DNA of 64,000 nt from Zobellia barbeyronii (GTDB taxonomy: Bacteria > Bacteroidota > Bacteroidia > Flavobacteriales > Flavobacteriaceae): assembly GCF_018603515.1 (NCBI RefSeq), contig NZ_JACATN010000007.1:95657-159656 (forward strand), given 5' to 3'. Numbering within the stretch: position 1 is the first letter of the stretch; every line of letters begins with the position of its first letter. Under the pieces are notes generated by a model. The model was not told where the DNA came from and ran no database searches. It worked only from the letters and a program-made list of their open reading frames with translations. Made by a program: the position numbers and the translations under genes. Positions 9,127-16,907 of this stretch are shown piece by piece.

Positions 9127-9285
9127 ATGAGCAACTATACTATTTATATTATTTTAGGAGTTGTGGCCGTCATATATATATTATCATCTATGAACAGCCG
9201 CCGGCAGTCAAAAGACCGTAAAAGCCGAAAATTTATGGATAATTACGAAAGTCCCAAAAAAGAAGAAAAAGAACGAGACCGTTAA
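9127..9285 (+). CDS. Small membrane protein with charged tail, 52 residues
   Basis: An intact 53-codon frame starting at ATG 9127. The translation is one hydrophobic helix (residues about 5-21, IYIILGVVAVIYILSS) followed by a strongly charged tail (SRRQSKDRKSRKF, then ESPKKEEKERDR). The amphipathic layout and its position, 28 bases after the previous stop and 43 before the cobalamin adenosyltransferase in the same direction, favour a real gene. I do not recognise a function. Such one-helix proteins often associate with larger membrane complexes, but nothing here identifies one. Confidence 0.6.
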   Translation: MSNYTIYIILGVVAVIYILSSMNSRRQSKDRKSRKFMDNYESPKKEEKERDR

Positions 9286-9328
9286 TTTCGTCTATTAAGA
9301 CACTGTAAACCACTGTAAATTTCTTAAA

Positions 9329-9913
9329 ATGAAAATATACACCAAAACAGGTGATAAAGGAACCACCGCCCTAATTGGAGGTACTCGGGTTAAAAAACAC
9401 CACGTACGGATAGAAAGTTATGGTACGGTAGACGAACTTAACTCTTGGTTAGGCCTAGTTAGAGATCAAAAGATAGATAGCAGGTCTAAGGAGGTTTTGA
9501 CCAAAATACAGGAGAAACTATTTGTTGTAGGTGCAATTTTGGCGACTGATCCTGAGAAAGCAATCCTCAAAAATGGAAAAAAACGTTTGAATATTGCTGA
9601 AATCAAGGCAACGGATATTGAATTGCTTGAGAAAGAAATTGATGTAATGGACGAAGCGTTGCCTCAAATGACGCATTTTATCCTTCCTGGCGGACACACT
9701 ACAGTGTCATATTGTCATATTGCCAGAACTGTTTGTCGCAGAGCGGAGCGTATGAGTACACTTCTTTACGAAAATGAACCTTTCAACGAGAACGTACTGT
9801 TATTTTTGAACAGACTCTCCGACTATTTATTTGTACTGGCACGAAAGTTGTCAGAAAACTTACAAGCAGATGAAATAAAATGGATTCCTGAGGATACAGA
9901 AAAAGACAACTAG
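9329..9913 (+). CDS. pduO: Cob(I)alamin adenosyltransferase, PduO type
   Basis: Transfers the 5'-deoxyadenosyl group of ATP to cob(I)alamin, making coenzyme B12, in the cytoplasm. The 194-residue protein opens with the family's ATP-binding N-terminus KIYTKTGDKGTTALIGG and carries SYGTVDELNSWLGL and the helix SYCHIARTVCRRAERM, whose Arg and Glu residues are conserved in PduO enzymes. The only B12-related partner in the window is meaB at 28721, which chaperones methylmalonyl-CoA mutase; the mutase genes are elsewhere. Start ATG 9329 is the only sensible one. Confidence 0.94.
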   Translation: MKIYTKTGDKGTTALIGGTRVKKHHVRIESYGTVDELNSWLGLVRDQKIDSRSKEVLTKIQEKLFVVGAILATDPEKAILKNGKKRLNIAEIKATDIELLEKEIDVMDEALPQMTHFILPGGHTTVSYCHIARTVCRRAERMSTLLYENEPFNENVLLFLNRLSDYLFVLARKLSENLQADEIKWIPEDTEKDN

Positions 9914-10029
9914 CAAGCGATTATAAAATATTTGCTTCAGTTTAATTTGCTTTTCTCTAATAATTTGTTTAATTCATCGTTATCAAACTATTAATACAAA
10001 AATAATAGTAATAAAATAGCCTGATTTCC

Positions 10030-10059
10030 TTGGCTATATCGTTATAAAAATTATTTTTG
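10030..10059 (+). promoter_or_regulatory. Candidate promoter of the DUF2795 gene
   Basis: A -7 element TATTTTTG (10052-10059) fits TAnnTTTG and is preceded, 19 bases upstream, by TTGG at 10030-10033, matching Bacteroidota -33/-7 spacing. It ends 26 bases before the ATG. Confidence 0.5.
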
Positions 10060-10084
10060 CAAAAATTTAAATTGAACAACTGAA

Positions 10085-10309
10085 ATGTATTGGACATTAG
10101 AACTAGCGTCATATTTAAGTGATGCACCCTGGCCCGCAACAAAAGACGAATTGATAGATTACTCAATCCGTACAGGCGCGCCTCTAGAGGTCGTCGAAAA
10201 CCTTCAGTCTATGGAAGAAGAGGGCGGTGAGATTTACGAATCCATCGAAGAAATCTGGCCAGACTACCCAACAGAAGAAGATTATCTCTGGAACGAGGAC
10301 GAATATTAG
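10085..10309 (+). CDS. DUF2795 domain protein, 74 residues
   Basis: A small, very acidic soluble protein that I recognise as strongly conserved across Flavobacteria, often next to secA. The N-terminal half (LASYLSDAPWPATKDELIDY then SIRTGAPLEVVENLQSM) is the DUF2795 helical motif, with the PxT-K-xEL pattern. The tail is rich in Glu, Asp, Trp and Tyr (EEIWPDYPTEEDYLWNEDEY). The function is unknown. It has its own promoter-like sequence and a strong terminator, so it is a single-gene transcript. The tiny size and acidity might suggest a binding partner or a nucleic-acid mimic, but that is speculation. Confidence 0.88.
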   Translation: MYWTLELASYLSDAPWPATKDELIDYSIRTGAPLEVVENLQSMEEEGGEIYESIEEIWPDYPTEEDYLWNEDEY

Positions 10310-10330
10310 AAATATTACGTTAATTGAAAC

Positions 10331-10360
10331 AAAAAAGTCTCTATCGAGGCTTTTTTTTTA
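10331..10360 (+). terminator. Intrinsic terminator after the DUF2795 gene
   Basis: Stem AAGTCTC / GAGGCTT with a 4-base loop is followed by nine T residues, 22 bases after the stop codon. Confidence 0.8.
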
Positions 10361-10362
10361 TG

Positions 10363-10370
10363 TAATTTTG
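10363..10370 (+). promoter_or_regulatory. Candidate -7 element upstream of secA
   Basis: TAATTTTG matches TAnnTTTG and lies directly after the preceding terminator, giving a leader of about 130 bases before secA. No clear -33 was seen. Confidence 0.35.
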
Positions 10371-10507
10371 GCAGGCATTTAGGCGAAATGTACATAGACT
10401 TCAAACTGGAATACCTTTTGCAAAGAACTACGCCATATGCACAATGTAATTATAGTGCCCTTCCGCTCACAATATCTTAAAGGCGGTCTAATACTAAATA
10501 GCTAGAA

Positions 10508-13500
10508 ATGAGTTTTTTAAATTCGATATTAAAAGTATTTGTAGGTGATAAATCTGAAAAAGACGTTAAAGAACTGCAGCCTCTTGTAGAACAGATAAGG
10601 TCTTTTGAAAAGCAGTTAGAAGGAATAAGTCATGACGAGCTTCGTGAGAAAACTAAAACCTTTAAGCTCAAAATAGCCGAAGACATCAGTGAATTCACCA
10701 AAAAGATAGGTGAATTGGAAGAAGAAGTAAAAGCGTCTACGGATATTGATAAGAACGAAGACATTTATGCCGAAATAGATAAACTAAAAGAGGAATCATA
10801 TAAAGTAAGTGAAGCAACACTTAACGAGATTCTACCTGTAGCATTTGCAGTAGTTAAAGAAACTGCTAAGCGTTTTGCTCAAAATAATATAATAGAAGTT
10901 ACTGCATCAGAATACGATAGAGAACTATCTGGCTCAAAAGACTACGTAACTTTAGATGGTGACAGTGCTATTTGGAAAAACTCATGGAACGCCGCTGGAA
11001 AAGAGGTTACTTGGGACATGGTTCATTATGACGTACAGCTAATAGGTGGTATTGCACTACACCAAGGTAAAATTGCAGAAATGCATACTGGTGAAGGTAA
11101 GACCCTAGTAGCAACATTGCCTTTATACCTTAATGCTTTGTCAGGACACGGTACACATTTGGTTACCGTTAATGATTACCTAGCAAAAAGAGATAGTGCT
11201 TGGATGGCTCCTATTTTTGAGTTTCACGGTCTTTCAGTAGATTGTATTGATCATCACCGCCCTAACTCAGAAGGAAGAAGAGCTGCTTACAACGCAGACA
11301 TTACGTATGGTACCAATAATGAATTTGGTTTTGATTACCTACGGGATAACATGGCACACACGCCAAAAGATTTAGTACAACGTCCACATCATTACTCAAT
11401 TGTAGATGAGGTAGATTCAGTTTTAGTTGATGATGCTCGTACACCATTAATTATATCAGGTCCCGTGCCTGAAGGAGATCGTCATGAATTTAATGAACTT
11501 AAACCTAAGGTTGGTGATATTGTAAATCAACAAAGACATCACTTAACAGGGGTTTTAGCTGAAGCAAAAAAACTAATTCAAGAAGGCAATACTAAAGAAG
11601 GTGGATTCTTATTGCTACGTGTGCATAGAGGACTACCAAAGAACAAAGCACTTATTAAGTTCTTAAGTGAAGAAGGTGTTAAGCAGTTGCTTCAGAAAAC
11701 GGAGAACTACTATATGCAAGATAATAACAGGGAAATGCCTAAAGTAGACGAAGACCTGTTATTCGTTATCGATGAAAAGAACAACCAGATTGAACTTACC
11801 GAGAAAGGTGTAGATTATATTTCAGGTGAGCAAAATAGAGATTTCTTTGTAATGCCAGATATTGGTGGAGAAATTGCCAAGATTGAAAATCAGAACCTAG
11901 ATATTGAAAAAGAAGCTGAACTTAAAGAAGAACTTTTTAAAGAGTTTGGAATTAAGAGTGAGCGTATTCATACCATGAGCCAACTTTTAAAAGCATACAC
12001 GCTTTTTGAAAAAGATGTGGAATATGTGGTAATGGACAATAAGGTAATGATTGTTGATGAACAAACCGGACGTATTATGGACGGTCGTCGTTACTCGGAC
12101 GGACTTCACCAAGCTATTGAAGCCAAAGAGAATGTAAAAATCGAAGCGCTTACTCAAACATTCGCCACGGTTACATTACAGAACTACTTTAGAATGTATA
12201 ACAAGCTTTCTGGTATGACCGGTACGGCTGTTACAGAAGCAGGTGAATTCTGGGAAATATATGAGTTGGATGTTATGGAAATACCAACCAACAGACCTAT
12301 TGCCCGTGATGATAGACACGATTTAATCTACAAGACCAAGCGTGAAAAATATAATGCCATAATTGATGAAGTTACTAAACTATCTCAAGCAGGCAGACCA
12401 GTATTGATTGGTACAACTTCTGTTGAAATATCTGAGTTGTTATCACGAATGTTGACTATCAGAAAAGTAAATCACAACGTACTGAATGCGAAACTTCACA
12501 AAAAAGAAGCAGATGTAGTTGCCGAAGCTGGTAACCCAGGTGTTGTAACCATAGCTACAAACATGGCTGGTCGTGGTACAGATATTAAACTGACCGATGA
12601 AGTTAAAAAAGCAGGCGGTTTAGCTATTGTAGGTACAGAAAGACATGACTCAAGACGTGTAGATAGGCAGTTAAGAGGTCGCTCTGGTCGTCAAGGAGAT
12701 CCAGGAAGTTCGCAATTCTATGTTTCTTTAGAGGATAACCTAATGCGTTTATTCGGTTCTGACCGTGTGGCTAAAATGATGGATAAAATGGGCTTGGAAG
12801 ATGGTGAAGTAATTCAACACTCCATGATGACAAAATCTATTGAGCGTGCGCAGAAAAAAGTAGAAGAAAACAACTTTGGAGTTCGTAAACGTCTTTTGGA
12901 ATATGATGATGTTATGAACGCCCAGCGTGAAGTAGTCTACAAAAGAAGACGTCATGCTATACAAGGTGAGCGTCTAAAAGTGGATATCGCCAATATGGTG
13001 TATGATACTTGCGAAGTTATTGCAGATACCAACAAAGCAGCAAGTGATTACAAGAATTTTGAATTTGAACTTATAAAATATTTCTCCATAACATCTCCTA
13101 TTTCAGAAGATGAATTTAGTAAAATGAGTGTTCAGGATATTGCTAATAAGGTGTATTCTGAAGCTTATAAGTACTATCAAGGTAAAATGGAGCGTAATGC
13201 AGCAACTGCATTTCCTGTTATAAAAAAGGTTTACGAAGACAATGCCAACAAGTTTGAGCGTATTGTAGTGCCTTTTACAGATGGTCTTAAAACGCTTAAT
13301 GTAGTTACTAATTTAGAACTTGCTTATCAAAGTAACGGGAAGGAATTGGTTACTGATTTTGAAAAGAACATTACGCTAGCCATCATTGATGACTCTTGGA
13401 AAACACATCTGCGTAAGATGGATGAGCTAAAGCAATCTGTGCAGTTAGCGGTTCATGAACAGAAAGATCCTTTATTGATTTACAAGTTCGAAGCTTTTGA

Positions 13501-13870
13501 ACTTTTTAAAGAGATGATAGACAAGGTGAATAAAGAAGTTGTTTCTTTCTTGTTTAAAGGTGAGCTACCAAGCGAGAATCCTAACGAGATTCAAGAAGCT
13601 AGAACTGTAAGCAGACCTAAAGAAGAGCTTCAGACCAGTAAAGAAGAAATACCTAATAGCGATGAACTAGCAGCTCAGAACAGAGCAGCAGGCCAAACAC
13701 AAGGCCAACGTCCTCAGGTTACTGAAACTATCGTTCGTGAGCGACCAAAGATTGGCCGTAACGATAGAGTTACTATAAAGAATGTAATCTCTGGCGAAAG
13801 CAAAACTGTTAAGTACAAACAGGCAGAACCGCTTATAGAAAACGGAGATTGGGTGCTTACAGAAGGGTAA
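10508..13870 (+). CDS. secA: Preprotein translocase motor ATPase SecA
   Basis: Cytoplasmic/peripheral ATPase that drives unfolded preproteins through SecYEG. At 1120 residues it is much longer than E. coli SecA (901). Walker A (MHTGEGKT) is at 192-199, about 85 residues later than in E. coli, because of a charged coiled segment near residues 65-115. Walker B lies in IVDEVDSVLVDDARTPLII from residue 298. A second insertion follows at about 335-480, before the conserved IKSERIHTMSQLLKAY and VMIVDEQTGRIMDGRRYSDG; the helicase-like end has NMAGRGTDIKL. The usual C-terminal zinc-binding CxCxSGxxxxxCH motif is absent and replaced by a short basic domain ending ENGDWVLTEG. Single gene between two terminators. 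Confidence 0.97.
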   Translation: MSFLNSILKVFVGDKSEKDVKELQPLVEQIRSFEKQLEGISHDELREKTKTFKLKIAEDISEFTKKIGELEEEVKASTDIDKNEDIYAEIDKLKEESYKVSEATLNEILPVAFAVVKETAKRFAQNNIIEVTASEYDRELSGSKDYVTLDGDSAIWKNSWNAAGKEVTWDMVHYDVQLIGGIALHQGKIAEMHTGEGKTLVATLPLYLNALSGHGTHLVTVNDYLAKRDSAWMAPIFEFHGLSVDCIDHHRPNSEGRRAAYNADITYGTNNEFGFDYLRDNMAHTPKDLVQRPHHYSIVDEVDSVLVDDARTPLIISGPVPEGDRHEFNELKPKVGDIVNQQRHHLTGVLAEAKKLIQEGNTKEGGFLLLRVHRGLPKNKALIKFLSEEGVKQLLQKTENYYMQDNNREMPKVDEDLLFVIDEKNNQIELTEKGVDYISGEQNRDFFVMPDIGGEIAKIENQNLDIEKEAELKEELFKEFGIKSERIHTMSQLLKAYTLFEKDVEYVVMDNKVMIVDEQTGRIMDGRRYSDGLHQAIEAKENVKIEALTQTFATVTLQNYFRMYNKLSGMTGTAVTEAGEFWEIYELDVMEIPTNRPIARDDRHDLIYKTKREKYNAIIDEVTKLSQAGRPVLIGTTSVEISELLSRMLTIRKVNHNVLNAKLHKKEADVVAEAGNPGVVTIATNMAGRGTDIKLTDEVKKAGGLAIVGTERHDSRRVDRQLRGRSGRQGDPGSSQFYVSLEDNLMRLFGSDRVAKMMDKMGLEDGEVIQHSMMTKSIERAQKKVEENNFGVRKRLLEYDDVMNAQREVVYKRRRHAIQGERLKVDIANMVYDTCEVIADTNKAASDYKNFEFELIKYFSITSPISEDEFSKMSVQDIANKVYSEAYKYYQGKMERNAATAFPVIKKVYEDNANKFERIVVPFTDGLKTLNVVTNLELAYQSNGKELVTDFEKNITLAIIDDSWKTHLRKMDELKQSVQLAVHEQKDPLLIYKFEAFELFKEMIDKVNKEVVSFLFKGELPSENPNEIQEARTVSRPKEELQTSKEEIPNSDELAAQNRAAGQTQGQRPQVTETIVRERPKIGRNDRVTIKNVISGESKTVKYKQAEPLIENGDWVLTEG

Positions 13871-13894
13871 AAACCAGTACTTATTACAATATTT

Positions 13895-13928
13895 AACGGC
13901 AACTTAGAGATAAGTTGCCGTTTTTTTT
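13895..13928 (+). terminator. Intrinsic terminator of secA
   Basis: Perfect stem ACGGCAACTT / AAGTTGCCGT with a 6-base loop followed by eight T residues, 25 bases after the secA stop. Confidence 0.9.
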
Positions 13929-14073
13929 GCCCGATTGACGAGTAAAACGCTACTTAAATACAATTGTATCTACTATTGCAGGGCTATGAATAAATTACCC
14001 CCAAGGTAAAGTTGCGGTTAGTCAAGCAATTCTATACCTAGTTTATTCAGAATTTAACTTCCAGAAATGCCTC

Positions 14074-14104
14074 CACTTTAAAATTAAAGTGTGTTGTATC
14101 TTTG
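14074..14104 (+). promoter_or_regulatory. Candidate promoter of kinase 1 with an overlapping palindrome
   Basis: A -7 element TATCTTTG lies at 14097-14104. Immediately upstream, covering the region where a -33 box would sit, is a perfect inverted repeat CACTTTAA-AA-TTAAAGTG (14074-14091). A dimeric regulator bound there would overlap RNA polymerase. The start codon is 45 bases downstream of the -7 element. Confidence 0.45.
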
Positions 14105-14149
14105 TGGAAGTGTCGCATTTTAAACGCGGATTCACTTCTTTTTTTTTAA

Positions 14150-15379
14150 ATGAATACCGAAAACGTTTACATGCGAAAGCCAAAAACACAGCTGAACAGG
14201 ATTAGCGATAAGACAAAATTATTACTAAAGTTCAACTATATATCCTCTGCTCTTAGTCTTATTCTAGGTCTAATTTGCTCTTATGCCATTCATATGAGCG
14301 GCACCATACCTTATGTTTTCTACTTCTACTTTGTTCTAAATCTATTGAACGTAGCAGCTTTTAATAAGCATAAGAACCTTACGGCAATGGCAATTGGCAC
14401 TTCTGCACTTTCGTTCTTAAGTACTATTGTAATTACACTTTTTAGTGGTGGCATAAATAGTCCGTTTATTTTCATTCTTGGCCTTATTGTACTAGCAGGT
14501 TATATATCTACAAGGGTCTTTGGCAAGGTGTATCTATACCTTATTATTAGTACTATAATCTTAATATATCTTATTGATTATGTCAATTTTGATTTCATAG
14601 TAAATGAAGTTCCCGAAAGTTCTAGAGATTTGTTCAGCCTGATCAGTATATTATTTTCCGTTTATTTACTAGGTGGTGTGTTAGGCAAAAACCTATTGAA
14701 CACCCACCACAAGCTATATAAATCAAAAGCTAAAATTGAAAAAAGTGTAGACGAAAAAGAAAACCTTCTGCGAGAAGTACATCATAGGGTTAAAAACAAT
14801 CTACAGACCGTCTCCAGTCTTTTGAACTTGCAGGCTAGAAATACACCTAACGAACAAATTAAAGAATTAGTAAAAAGTAGTCAAAATAGGGTGACCGCAA
14901 TGGCTATGATTCACGAAATGCTCTACGTTCGTGATAACCTCTCTAAAATTGAATTTGGATCGTACGTACAAGAACTTACGCAATTTCTTCTAAGAACAGT
15001 AGAACGAAAAGACAGGAAGATAGATGTTGCTATAGATATTCCCGATACTTGGCTGAGTATTGATACTGCCATTCCCTTGGGTTTATTAATCAATGAAACA
15101 GTGACTAACTCCATTAAGTATGGCTTTAAAGATATGGAACTGGGTAAAATTACGATTGAACTTGAAAAAAGATTTCAAAATAAATTCATCCTTAAAATTA
15201 GTGATAATGGAACCAGTTTCCCTCTAGATTTTGATTTTAAAAACTCTAACACACTGGGATTAAGACTAATTCATAATCTTGCAAGACAACTACAAGGAAC
15301 AATAGAACGCCTCCCAACTACTGAAGGCACAACCTATAAATTAGTATTTCAAGATATAGCAAGCCAATTTAATACGTAA
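14150..15379 (+). CDS. HisKA_2 family membrane sensor histidine kinase (paralogue 1)
   Basis: A 409-residue inner-membrane sensor kinase. The N-terminal ~180 residues form about six transmembrane helices with no large extracytoplasmic domain; the loop TLFSGGINSPFIFIL is shared with the two paralogues nearby. A short coiled linker leads to the HisKA_2 box EVHHRVKNNLQTVSSLL, with the His pair at 211-212, then an HATPase_c domain with N-box LLINETVTNSIKYG. The G1 box reads DNGTSFP, so the second Gly of DxGxG is Ser, unlike the paralogues (DDGVGFP, DDGQGFP). No response regulator is nearby. ATG 14150 is used; Met8 at 14171 is an alternative. The signal is unknown, and the compact membrane domain suggests sensing within the bilayer. 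Confidence 0.9.
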   Translation: MNTENVYMRKPKTQLNRISDKTKLLLKFNYISSALSLILGLICSYAIHMSGTIPYVFYFYFVLNLLNVAAFNKHKNLTAMAIGTSALSFLSTIVITLFSGGINSPFIFILGLIVLAGYISTRVFGKVYLYLIISTIILIYLIDYVNFDFIVNEVPESSRDLFSLISILFSVYLLGGVLGKNLLNTHHKLYKSKAKIEKSVDEKENLLREVHHRVKNNLQTVSSLLNLQARNTPNEQIKELVKSSQNRVTAMAMIHEMLYVRDNLSKIEFGSYVQELTQFLLRTVERKDRKIDVAIDIPDTWLSIDTAIPLGLLINETVTNSIKYGFKDMELGKITIELEKRFQNKFILKISDNGTSFPLDFDFKNSNTLGLRLIHNLARQLQGTIERLPTTEGTTYKLVFQDIASQFNT

Positions 15380-15443
15380 GTATTATATTAGCTGACACTG
15401 TTTTTGTCTACAATTATTTTTCCTTATTACAAATTAGATTTTT

Positions 15444-15495
15444 CTGTCACAAAATGACAGATAATTCGGAATAAAATTGTAGATTTCTGACAGAA
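15444..15495. repeat. Inverted CTGTCA/TGACAG half-sites upstream of kinase 2
   Basis: CTGTCA-N5-TGACAG (15444-15460) is followed by a third half-site within the small palindrome TTCTGACAGAA (15485-15495). This arrangement, 126-177 bases before kinase 2, could be an operator; no cognate regulator is visible. Confidence 0.35.
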
Positions 15496-15620
15496 GCCCC
15501 AGCTTATCATTTTTCAAATTGTCCCCACCATAGTATAGTTTCATGGCTAAAATTGCCAGGTTTGTACTATTTTACTATTTGGGGTGTAATTTTTCCACTT
15601 CGGCTTCAATATAATTAGTA

Positions 15621-16835
15621 ATGCCTAACATGAATACGTTTCAAAGCAGATTAGACAGCCAAAGCAGGCTGTTAATTGACTTTGCATACTCTTCATCTGC
15701 CCTATCATTTTTAGTTGGCATAGCCCTTTATATGTTGGGGGTTATGGGCTATCTCCCCGCAACATTTATAATATACGCGGTATTGAACCTTGCTAACATG
15801 TTTCTGTATAAGAAATATAACAAGCTACTTATTACATCTGTTATTGGCTCTGCCCTATCACTTATTGGTACAGTAGTAGTAACCCTCTTTAGCGGAGGTA
15901 TAAACAGTTCGTTTATTTTTGTCTTCAGTATCATTATTCTGGGTGGCTATATGACAGGTCATTTTTTTGGAAAAATATACCTAACAATTATCTTGCTTGT
16001 TACCATTGGTATATATGCCGCAAGCGAATACCTTTCCATTCCTAATGAAATACCGGAAAACTCAAGAGACCTTTTCAGCTTCATAAGCATCATTTTTTGC
16101 TCTTATTTATTGTTTGTTGTTTTTGGCAAACATCTTTTACTTACTCATGAAAGACTAGAAACGTCAAAAACAAAAATAGAAGAAGGTATTGCGGAGAAAG
16201 AATTACTTCTTAGAACAGTACATCATAGGGTAAAGAACAATCTGCAGACCGTATCCAGTCTCTTAAGTTTACAATCCAAGAATACTACAAATGTTAAAAT
16301 AAAAGAACTAGCTATCAGTAGTCAACATAGAATTAATTCTATGGCTATGATTCATGAAATGCTTTACATGCAGGATAACATCTCCCAGATTGCTTTTAAA
16401 CCTTACCTAAAAGAACTTACTGATTTCTTAGTGAAATCTGCCAACAGCAAAAATCTAGATGTTACCGTAAACATAGATATGCCAGATGTTAATCTAGGTT
16501 TGGATACAACAATTCCTTTAGGCTTGCTAATTAACGAAGCCGTTACAAATTCTTTAAAATATGGGTTTCCAGAAAATACAGCTGGTAGAATAGACATTCT
16601 CCTTAAAGAAAACACAGAAGAATCTCAAAGCTATTTTTTAGATATTACCGATGATGGAGTAGGTTTTCCTGCGGAGATAAATCATAAAACCACCAAATCT
16701 CTAGGACTTAAACTTATGCACAATCTAGGACGTCAATTAAGAGGTTCTGTATCACGGATTAAAACAGAAAAAGGAACGGGTTACCACATTATTTTTAAAG
16801 ATAAAGAGCGACATCTACCAGGAATTAATGGGTAA
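15621..16835 (+). CDS. HisKA_2 family membrane sensor histidine kinase (paralogue 2)
   Basis: A 404-residue paralogue of the kinases at 14150 and 18432, with the same plan: about six membrane helices, the shared loop TLFSGGINSSFIFVF, linker, HisKA_2 box TVHHRVKNNLQTVSSLL (His pair 201-202), N-box LLINEAVTNSLKYGF and G1 box DDGVGFP. All residues expected for ATP binding and autophosphorylation are present. Start ATG 15621; an ATG three codons later (MNTFQSRL) is equally possible. Its own upstream spacer of 241 bases with inverted half-sites suggests separate transcription. The output is unknown because no receiver protein is encoded nearby. Confidence 0.9.
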   Translation: MPNMNTFQSRLDSQSRLLIDFAYSSSALSFLVGIALYMLGVMGYLPATFIIYAVLNLANMFLYKKYNKLLITSVIGSALSLIGTVVVTLFSGGINSSFIFVFSIIILGGYMTGHFFGKIYLTIILLVTIGIYAASEYLSIPNEIPENSRDLFSFISIIFCSYLLFVVFGKHLLLTHERLETSKTKIEEGIAEKELLLRTVHHRVKNNLQTVSSLLSLQSKNTTNVKIKELAISSQHRINSMAMIHEMLYMQDNISQIAFKPYLKELTDFLVKSANSKNLDVTVNIDMPDVNLGLDTTIPLGLLINEAVTNSLKYGFPENTAGRIDILLKENTEESQSYFLDITDDGVGFPAEINHKTTKSLGLKLMHNLGRQLRGSVSRIKTEKGTGYHIIFKDKERHLPGING

Positions 16836-16907
16836 TTTATCATTAAGATATGGTTTCCACTTGCTACTTAAAAAATCTATATATTTAAAGTACAATAGAA
16901 CCACGAT

